From contig CAVQOG010000006.1 in the NCBI GenBank assembly GCA_963714375.1, positions 248,001 through 312,000 of the forward strand: a DNA stretch of 64,000 bases, in the 5' to 3' direction. The DNA is from UBA5794 sp963714375. GTDB taxonomy: Bacteria; Actinomycetota; Acidimicrobiia; Spongiisociales; UBA5794. Made by a program: the position numbers and the translations under genes. This document shows, piece after piece, positions 58,240 to 64,000 of the stretch (positions are counted from its first letter, which is position 1; every line of letters begins with the position of its first letter). Under the pieces are notes generated by a model. The model ran no database searches and was not told the DNA's origin. It was given only the letters and a program-made list of their open reading frames with translations.

Positions 58240-58312
58240 GTGCGGTTCCTTTCATCAATGTCCCATCAACGTACTTGCCACGTATGACAGATTGTGAGTT
58301 GCTGTGGACGAC

Positions 58313-58341
58313 ACCCTAACCGAACACGTGTTCGATACCAA
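58313..58341 (-). promoter_or_regulatory. SOS promoter of recA, LexA box in the spacer
   Basis: Minus strand: TTGGTA (58336-58341), 17 bases, TAGGGT (58313-58318). The box CCGAACACGTGTTCGA (58320-58335) fills the spacer, as at the LysM and DUF222/HNH promoters. Confidence 0.85.
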
Positions 58342-58364
58342 GGCATTCGCCTTGAGCTCACAGC

Positions 58365-58922
58365 TCACAGCTCGTACACATGGAGAGGCACGTAGGTGAT
58401 GCCGTTCGGCGTCTCGGTGGTTTGGAACATCGTGACGGCTGTGACCTCGATCTTGACGGGGGCGAGTTCAAGACGGCCAACAAGGGATCGAACGTCGCGC
58501 GGTGGGCGGATGCGCGACAGCGTCAGATGGGGGACGAACGGTCGCCCCTCTGGTTCGAACCCGACATCCGTGGCTGCTTCATCGCAAATCCCAGCGAGCG
58601 CGGACAGGAGTCCTGACCGATCGGCGATCGACGCAAAGAGAACCGTTGCCTTCGCCAGCCTCGGAAACGCATCGAGACCCTCCGCCGTCACCGTGCCGCG
58701 GCCGGGAGCGGAGAGCCTGAGAAGGGAGTCCGTCCGCCCCGCGAGCCGGTCCGTTTGGACCTCGGTTGCCTCGCCGACGAATCGAAGCGTGATATGCCAG
58801 TTGGCTGGTCTCGTACGTCGACCCGGGATGCGAACCGCGGCCCCGCTTTCAGAGAGGGTTGCCGCAAGGGCATGCCGTGTGTCGTCGGCGAAGTCAACCG
58901 CAAGAAAGACGTTTCCAGGCAC
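58365..58922 (-). CDS. thpR: RNA 2',3'-cyclic phosphodiesterase (ThpR)
   Basis: A 185-residue 2H phosphoesterase that opens 2',3'-cyclic phosphates on RNA. The two HxT motifs are HITLRF (near residue 43) and HLTLSR (near 132). It starts MPGNVFLAVDFADDTRHALA, as the family does. It lies two bases after the cinA stop and is probably cotranscribed with cinA and rimO. A damaged-RNA role is inferred from the family. Confidence 0.9.
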   Translation of the reverse strand: MPGNVFLAVDFADDTRHALAATLSESGAAVRIPGRRTRPANWHITLRFVGEATEVQTDRLAGRTDSLLRLSAPGRGTVTAEGLDAFPRLAKATVLFASIADRSGLLSALAGICDEAATDVGFEPEGRPFVPHLTLSRIRPPRDVRSLVGRLELAPVKIEVTAVTMFQTTETPNGITYVPLHVYEL

Positions 58923-58924
58923 GA

Positions 58925-60163
58925 TTACTCGGCTTCAAGGGCAGAGCGCACCATGTGGAGAGCTGCAGTCGCCGTGTATGCCCTGATGCGCTCGCGGTCC
59001 CCTGGCATGGTGAAGGTTCGCACGTATTCCGTCGTCGGTGTCGCAACCGCGACAATCATTGTTCCAACGGGCTGCTCCATCGGTTCGGGCCCAGCCGAAC
59101 CGGTGACGGCAACCGCAATGTCGGTTCCGAGGACACCTCTGGCGCCCTTCGCCATAGCAACAGCGGTTTCCTGCGAGACAACGCCATATTCCTCTATGAC
59201 ACTCGATGAAACACCGAGAATCCCTGTCTTCAAGTCGGTCGCATACGCAACGATCGAACCGCGGAACGTGGCGCTCGAACCACCGATCATGGTGAGACGT
59301 CGTGCAATGAGACCGCCTGTCGCCGATTCTGCCGATCCGATCGTCCATCCACGGTCCAAGAGCTGGTTGTGGATCACTCGCTCAACCGTTTCGTCATCCA
59401 CCCCGAATATCCGATCGCCAAGACGTGCACGAACCTCCGCTTCGACGGGGGCGATCAGCGCCTCCGCCTCGACGGTCGAAGCGGCAGCTGCCGTCAACCT
59501 GATCTTGATTTCACCCGCCGAAGCGAGAAAAGCCACCGTCGGGTTCACGGAACCGACGAAGAGATCATCAAGCACCTCGCCGACCTTCGCCTCGGACATC
59601 CCCCAGCTGCGGAGCATCCGACTCGTCACCACGCCAAGAGCGGTTCCCGATTCGGCAAGAAGGAAAGGCATAACCGTCTCGTCGAGCATTGTGCGCATCT
59701 CAGCAGGTACACCCGGAAGACAGATGACCCAGCAGTCCCCGATCTTGATGCGAAACCCCGGTGCCGACCCCTTTGGGTTGTCGATCACGACGGCACCCTG
59801 TGGGCGATACGCCTGCTTCATGTTCGATTCCGGGAATTGACTGTTGCGCGCCTCCCACTGGGCACGCATTTCGGCCGCGTACTCCTCGTCAAGCATGAGC
59901 GGCATTCCGGAGACCGCAGCCACGCTCTCGCGTGTGGCATCGTCCTGGGTCGGGCCGATTCCCCCTGTGATGATCAACGCGTCGGATCGCACGACGGCTG
60001 CTCCAATCGCCCCATCCATACGATCCCTGTTGTCTCCGACGACGGATTGCCTCATGTGGGTGAGTCCCGAGTCTGCTAGCCGAATCGCGATCTCGGAGGC
60101 ATTGGTGTTGACGACCTGGCCAAGGAGTAGTTCGGTCCCAACGGCAAGGGTCTCAACAATCAT
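58925..60163 (-). CDS. cinA: CinA family protein (nicotinamide-nucleotide amidohydrolase type)
   Basis: A 412-residue two-domain protein. The N-terminal MoaB/COG1058 domain (MIVETLAVGTELLLGQVVNTNASEIA, ITGGIGPTQDDATRE) has ADP-ribose pyrophosphatase-like activity in relatives; the C-terminal CinA domain (GWTIGSAESATGGLIARRLT, GVLGTDIAVAVTGSAGPE) deamidates nicotinamide mononucleotide. ATG 60163 overlaps the rimO stop by four bases. In some actinobacteria and Firmicutes cinA stands near recA, as here. Confidence 0.93.
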   Translation of the reverse strand: MIVETLAVGTELLLGQVVNTNASEIAIRLADSGLTHMRQSVVGDNRDRMDGAIGAAVVRSDALIITGGIGPTQDDATRESVAAVSGMPLMLDEEYAAEMRAQWEARNSQFPESNMKQAYRPQGAVVIDNPKGSAPGFRIKIGDCWVICLPGVPAEMRTMLDETVMPFLLAESGTALGVVTSRMLRSWGMSEAKVGEVLDDLFVGSVNPTVAFLASAGEIKIRLTAAAASTVEAEALIAPVEAEVRARLGDRIFGVDDETVERVIHNQLLDRGWTIGSAESATGGLIARRLTMIGGSSATFRGSIVAYATDLKTGILGVSSSVIEEYGVVSQETAVAMAKGARGVLGTDIAVAVTGSAGPEPMEQPVGTMIVAVATPTTEYVRTFTMPGDRERIRAYTATAALHMVRSALEAE

Positions 60164-61476
60164 GGCTCCACCACAGACGCCGAGAGATCCGTTCCGTACG
60201 CACCGTCGATGCGTGCATGGACCCACTCGCCAGCACTTCCGTTGTCGAGGAGGATCATGCCATCAATCTCGGGAGCTTCCCGATAGGAACGACCGACAGC
60301 CTGACCATCTTCGACCTGATCGATGAGGACCGCAAGAGTTGAGCCAACGACAGCAGCGTTTGCTGCCGCAGTGATGTCATCTTGAATGTGCTGCGCCTCC
60401 CGTAAGCGCTCCATGATCAATTCGTGGGGTAGCTGATCGGGAAGGTCCGCGGCGGTCGTGCCTTCTTCCCTCGAATATGGGAAGAAGCCGGCCCAATCGA
60501 GTCTTGCTGCGGTGAGGAACTCACAAAGCTCTGCATGGTCCTCTTCCGTTTCACCGGGATATCCCACGATGAATGAGGAACGGGTCGCAGCGTCTGGAAC
60601 AGCGTCACGAATGCGATCGATGAGTGCAAGATGCTTGTCACCACTCCCGGGTCGGCGCATCGACCGAAGCAGAGAGGGTGAGGCGTGCTGAAGACTGAGA
60701 TCGAAGTAGTTGGCGATGGTCACGTGCCCGGCCATGACATCGATGAGTCCTTGACGGATCTCCCGGGGGAACAGGTAGTAGAGCCTCATTCTCTTCAGGC
60801 CGTCAACGTCCGCTGCATCTGCAACAAGTTCTTCGATCGAACCGGCATCGTTGTCCCGACCGTATGCCGCAAGGTCCTGCGCCACGAGGACGACCTCTTG
60901 GACTCCCCCAGCAACGAGACCCTCGATTTCTGCGATGATGCCCGTGCTTGTACGTGATCGTTGTTTCCCCCGGATCAGGGGTATTGCGCAGAAGGCGCAG
61001 GTCTTGTTGCATCCCTCAGCAACTTTGACGTAGGCGAAGGGCGTTGTTGGTGTCGGACGATTCACGACCTCAAGGATGTCCATGTGCGATCGCTTCACGC
61101 CTGAGATCTCAATCGGCTGCCAGCCCGTCATTGCGTCGAGGCGATCCACGAGTTCGGGGTATCGGTCAAGGCCAATCACGGCGTCGGCCTCGGGGAGCGC
61201 CGCCACAAGCTCGGACTCATAGCGCTGAGCCATGCAGCCCATCACGACAAGCTTTGCATCGGAGCGCTTGGCTTCGGCAAGATCGAGGATCGTCTGGACC
61301 GACTCGCGACGGGCGTCTTCGATGAAACCACAGGTGTTGACCATCACCACGTCGGCGAATTCCGGACTCTCTGCATCGACATAGCCAGAATCGCCGAGCA
61401 CGGAAGAGATCTTGTCCGAGTCAACCTGGTTCTTTGAACAGCCGAGCGTGGTCAGCCAAATGGTGGGTGCAGACAT
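60160..61476 (-). CDS. rimO: Ribosomal protein S12 methylthiotransferase RimO
   Basis: A 438-residue radical SAM enzyme that methylthiolates an aspartate of ribosomal protein S12. The N-terminal LTTLGCSKNQVDSDKI and VNTCGFIEDARRES, the cluster CNKTCAFC (about residue 155) with AYVKVAEG before it, and the TRAM domain at the C-terminus distinguish RimO from MiaB. ATG 61476 begins the family start (MSAPTIWLTTLGC); a longer frame is open to 61524. It is coupled to cinA. Confidence 0.94.
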   Translation of the reverse strand: MSAPTIWLTTLGCSKNQVDSDKISSVLGDSGYVDAESPEFADVVMVNTCGFIEDARRESVQTILDLAEAKRSDAKLVVMGCMAQRYESELVAALPEADAVIGLDRYPELVDRLDAMTGWQPIEISGVKRSHMDILEVVNRPTPTTPFAYVKVAEGCNKTCAFCAIPLIRGKQRSRTSTGIIAEIEGLVAGGVQEVVLVAQDLAAYGRDNDAGSIEELVADAADVDGLKRMRLYYLFPREIRQGLIDVMAGHVTIANYFDLSLQHASPSLLRSMRRPGSGDKHLALIDRIRDAVPDAATRSSFIVGYPGETEEDHAELCEFLTAARLDWAGFFPYSREEGTTAADLPDQLPHELIMERLREAQHIQDDITAAANAAVVGSTLAVLIDQVEDGQAVGRSYREAPEIDGMILLDNGSAGEWVHARIDGAYGTDLSASVVEP

Positions 61477-61498
61477 TGAAGCGAGTGTATCGCCACAT

Positions 61499-62377
61499 CT
61501 AGAGCGGAATGTACCGTCGCTCACGTTGCGAGAACGTCACCCGCTCGCGGTATCCGACCGAACGTGCGAATTCGATCGCGGTATCGCGATCACGAGCGGT
61601 CTCCCCAGGACGATGTGCATCGGAGGACACCGTGATCGGGACGCCATGTGCGTGGAATCGAGTGAGGAGATCGGGATGTGGGTACATCTCGTTCGTTGGC
61701 TGGTAGAGCCCAGCCGTTGAGACTTCGATCGCAACCCCGGACCGGCCCGCAGCGGCAGCCAACCCCTCGTGGAGATCGTTTGGTGGTTCGGAGAGATGTC
61801 TCCCGAGCTTCTTCACTACGTCGCTGTGGGCAAGTACGTCGACAGTTCCCGAAGCGGCGAGTTCAGTCTCGATCGCAAAGTAGTCCTCGTATGACGCCTC
61901 CACTCCCCGGCGATCGAACTCGTAGAGCTGGCTTGGCAGATCGAAACCCCACTCCCGAATCCAATGGGTGGATCCAACCAGAAAGTCGAACGGATACCGA
62001 CCGAGAAGTGCAAGCACAGCCTCGATCGTCTCAGGAAAGAAATCGACCTCAAGCCCGAGCAGCACTGGCAGACCACGGTCCTTGGCATCGGTGACAACTG
62101 CCACATACCGATCAAGCGAGAGCACTCTTTCAAGCGCTACATGTTCAGCTGTCAGCTTTGCAAGATCGGGTTGCTCAGCGTCCTCCCACCACCGACCAAG
62201 CACCTCCGCGGATTCGTGGCAGCGATACAGGTGCTCCGTGAACCCGATTTCGTCAGCGCCATTGGCCAGCCCGTGCTCCACGAAACTGTCAAGAAATCCA
62301 TCTGGGTAGACGCCAGGCTCTGGTCCGATGCCGTCGTAGGCACCGTGGGGATGAAGATGTACATGATGGTCGCCCAT
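61499..62377 (-). CDS. PHP-family phosphatase (histidinol-phosphatase type)
   Basis: A 292-residue PHP-domain metal hydrolase. The first metal motif is DHHVHLHPHG, with further ligands in GFTEHLYRC, GLEVDFFPE, GSTHWIREW, DVLAHSDVVKK and VSSDAHRPGE. It resembles HisK-type histidinol-phosphate phosphatases of histidine synthesis, but other sugar-phosphate substrates are possible. ATG 62377 is preferred over a TTG three codons up. It lies between the coiled-coil gene and rimO (22-base gap). Confidence 0.85.
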   Translation of the reverse strand: MGDHHVHLHPHGAYDGIGPEPGVYPDGFLDSFVEHGLANGADEIGFTEHLYRCHESAEVLGRWWEDAEQPDLAKLTAEHVALERVLSLDRYVAVVTDAKDRGLPVLLGLEVDFFPETIEAVLALLGRYPFDFLVGSTHWIREWGFDLPSQLYEFDRRGVEASYEDYFAIETELAASGTVDVLAHSDVVKKLGRHLSEPPNDLHEGLAAAAGRSGVAIEVSTAGLYQPTNEMYPHPDLLTRFHAHGVPITVSSDAHRPGETARDRDTAIEFARSVGYRERVTFSQRERRYIPL

Positions 62378-62408
62378 GACTGTCAAGAATAGGGTCGGTC
62401 ATCCCTCG

Positions 62409-62822
62409 TCAATCTGCGGGAGGAATCTCGACATCTCGGTCGGTGAGGATTCCCTTGATCAGACCGATCCGCGCCTTGATCTTGGGCATACCCATCGCAT
62501 CATCGATTCCCTTGTTGATCTGAACACCGCCAAGGTTCCCCATTTCGGCGGCACCCGGACCACCCGTACCTGCCTGTCTGACAAGGTCGATGCGCTGGCT
62601 CTCGATGTGTCGCATCTGGGACCGTAGACCGCCAAGTTCGGCCAGAAGGTCCTCCGTTGAACGCTGCTTATCAAGGTCCTGGGCGCGCGAACGGGCTTGG
62701 ATACGAAGTGCATCCTGACGCTTCTTGAGTTCAAATCGCTCGGCGAAGGCATCGTCTGGAAGATCGAGGAGCTGTCGCTGGACTTGAGCGAGCTGTGCGG
62801 TGAGGTCTCCTATGTCGTCCAT
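62409..62822 (-). CDS. Coiled-coil protein of unknown function
   Basis: A 137-residue soluble protein with an almost continuous charged helix (DLTAQLAQVQRQLLDLPDDAFAERFELKKRQDALRIQARSR...) and a short C-terminal region (GMPKIKARIGLIKGILTDRD). It is conserved in form among actinobacteria but I do not know a function. ATG 62822 is used, since the frame upstream overlaps the E2 gene. It is 22 bases after the E2 stop, so they are probably in the same transcript. Confidence 0.75.
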   Translation of the reverse strand: MDDIGDLTAQLAQVQRQLLDLPDDAFAERFELKKRQDALRIQARSRAQDLDKQRSTEDLLAELGGLRSQMRHIESQRIDLVRQAGTGGPGAAEMGNLGGVQINKGIDDAMGMPKIKARIGLIKGILTDRDVEIPPAD

Positions 62823-62844
62823 CACCAAACAGTACTCCGTTGGG

Positions 62845-63996
62845 TCAGCGGCCCAACACCGTGATGAGATCGGCCATGAATGATCGTCCGGCACCTCCGT
62901 CGATGACGCGGTGGTCGTATGAGAGTGACAGCGGGAATTCGGTCGCGATCACGATCTCATTGTCGCGAACAACCGCTTCGGGCTCGGCACGTCCGATCGA
63001 AAGAATGGCAGTGGTTCCGTACGGAACGATCGGTGTCCCGAAACGACCGCCAACAGCACCGATATTGGAAATGGTGAAGGTCTGCCCGGTCAGCTGCTGC
63101 CGATGAAGTGTGCGATCCTTTGCGCCTTTTGCGAGGTCGCGGATCTCGCCTCCGAGCGCTTCAATCGACTTCTCATCAGCGTCAGCGATGACGGCGACCA
63201 TGAGCCCGTCGGGTGTGTCAACGGCGAACCCAATGTCGTAGCGGTCGTGTTCGATGACGGCGTCGGGGGCGAACGTTGCGTTGAACGCTCGGAATCTCTT
63301 GAGGAGTGGCACGATCTTTGCGATCAGCAGGGCCTCAAGGGGAACCTTCCCCGCATCAGCGCGGGCGGCGAGCAGCGCTGATGCGTCAACAGTTCCATAG
63401 GTCGTGACGTGGGGAATCTCATTCCACGAACGTGTGAGATTGCGGATGATGGCTTTGCGGGTCGCGCTGAACGGAACACGCGTATGGGGCCCAAGGGACT
63501 GCGACGCCGCCTCACGAACATCGTCCTCGGTGATACGACCTCCCGGACCCGTGCCGGGAAGGGTCTCCACATCGACACCGAGTTCTGAGGCGAGCCTCCG
63601 CACCAGTGGCAGAGTCTGAACACCCGACGCAACGTCCTGTATCAAATCTGATTCGAGTGTGCCGACGATCGGCGCGACCTCGTCGGTTGATTCCCCGCGA
63701 TCGGTTGATTCCCCGTAGGTGATCTCGGGAGGAGCCACGGACGCTGCCCACAGCTCTCCTTCCTCGCCGATCACAGCAAGAAGATGTTCCACGGCAAGCA
63801 CCTCATCTGGTGCCGCGCCGTGATGGAGGACGACACCGCCGATCGGTGCAGGGATCTCGACGACCGCCTTGTCGGTTTCGACCTCGACGAGGGGTGCATC
63901 TGCCTCGACTCGGTCGCCGACTTCGACAAACCAGTGCAGGATGGTGGCCTCAGCAAGCCCTTCTCCGATGTCGGGTAGGTAGAACGCGGTCGCCAT
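62845..63996 (-). CDS. Dihydrolipoamide acyltransferase (E2 of a 2-oxo acid dehydrogenase)
   Basis: A 383-residue E2 subunit. An N-terminal lipoyl domain (lipoyl Lys in VETDKAVVEIPAP) is joined by a Glu/Thr linker to a peripheral subunit-binding domain (VRRLASELGVDVETLPGTGPGGRITEDDV) and a catalytic domain (RVPFSATRKAIIRNLTRS, and the active-site His in SLSYDHRVIDGGAG). Whether it serves pyruvate or branched-chain dehydrogenase is unclear; E1 and E3 would lie beyond the window. The ATG is close to the window edge. Confidence 0.92.
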   Translation of the reverse strand: MATAFYLPDIGEGLAEATILHWFVEVGDRVEADAPLVEVETDKAVVEIPAPIGGVVLHHGAAPDEVLAVEHLLAVIGEEGELWAASVAPPEITYGESTDRGESTDEVAPIVGTLESDLIQDVASGVQTLPLVRRLASELGVDVETLPGTGPGGRITEDDVREAASQSLGPHTRVPFSATRKAIIRNLTRSWNEIPHVTTYGTVDASALLAARADAGKVPLEALLIAKIVPLLKRFRAFNATFAPDAVIEHDRYDIGFAVDTPDGLMVAVIADADEKSIEALGGEIRDLAKGAKDRTLHRQQLTGQTFTISNIGAVGGRFGTPIVPYGTTAILSIGRAEPEAVVRDNEIVIATEFPLSLSYDHRVIDGGAGRSFMADLITVLGR

Positions 63997-64000
63997 CAGG

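Overview
The window looks like a chromosomal segment of an actinobacterium, most likely a member of class Acidimicrobiia (inference). The signs are a class II DAHP synthase, LexA boxes of the TCGAAC-N4-GTTCGA type, the actinobacterial order lexA / LysM protein / nrdR with dapF-miaA-miaB-rny-recA nearby, frequent GTG/TTG starts, and a moderately high G+C content. Four tRNA genes are present (two Val, one Cys, one Gly).

Layout. 1-8.6 kb: housekeeping genes (class II DAHP synthase, pyrophosphatase) and a sulfur block (cysK-tusA-dsrE on the minus strand). cysK is preceded by a 24-codon leader peptide with five consecutive cysteines and an intrinsic terminator, which is the layout of a cysteine-responsive attenuator. 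A trans-sulfuration enzyme gene (one frameshift) and a DUF222/HNH nuclease gene (two frameshifts) follow. 8.6-30 kb: AidB-like acyl-CoA dehydrogenase, SulP transporter, Lon, Dph6-type ATPase, PlsB acyltransferase, a coiled-coil protein, NfuA-like scaffold, hypoxanthine phosphoribosyltransferase, a nitronate monooxygenase-like enzyme, a subtilase with C-terminal repeats, an MgtC-like protein and a bacterial SLC12-type cotransporter.

30.35-47.22 kb: an integrated mobile element of about 16.8 kb in tRNA-Val(GAC), bounded by an exact 48-bp direct repeat. It carries a tyrosine integrase, a MobF relaxase-helicase, iterons, a truncated ImmA-like gene with a DUF4411 PIN-type gene, and a large minus-strand cargo. 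The cargo holds an ECF-like sigma factor, a CU044_5270-like membrane protein, several small exported proteins and lipoproteins, and an ABC exporter with a lipoprotein adaptor. Each minus-strand cargo transcription unit has upstream a motif GAAC(C/T)-N13/14-(A/G)(A/C)(C/G)AAACAA or a close variant. I read these as promoters of one regulon controlled by the element's own sigma factor. Older decayed att sites sit just outside the left end. No type IV secretion genes were seen, so the element looks mobilizable rather than self-transmissible.

47.3-64 kb: core genes. A UPF0104-type membrane protein, tRNA-Cys and tRNA-Gly, dut, nrdR, a LysM protein divergent from lexA, dapF, miaA, miaB, rny, recA, thpR, cinA, rimO, a PHP phosphatase, a coiled-coil protein and an E2 acyltransferase. 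SOS sites occur at lexA/LysM, at recA and at the DUF222/HNH gene. At three of these promoters the LexA box fills the 17-bp spacer between the -35 and -10 elements.
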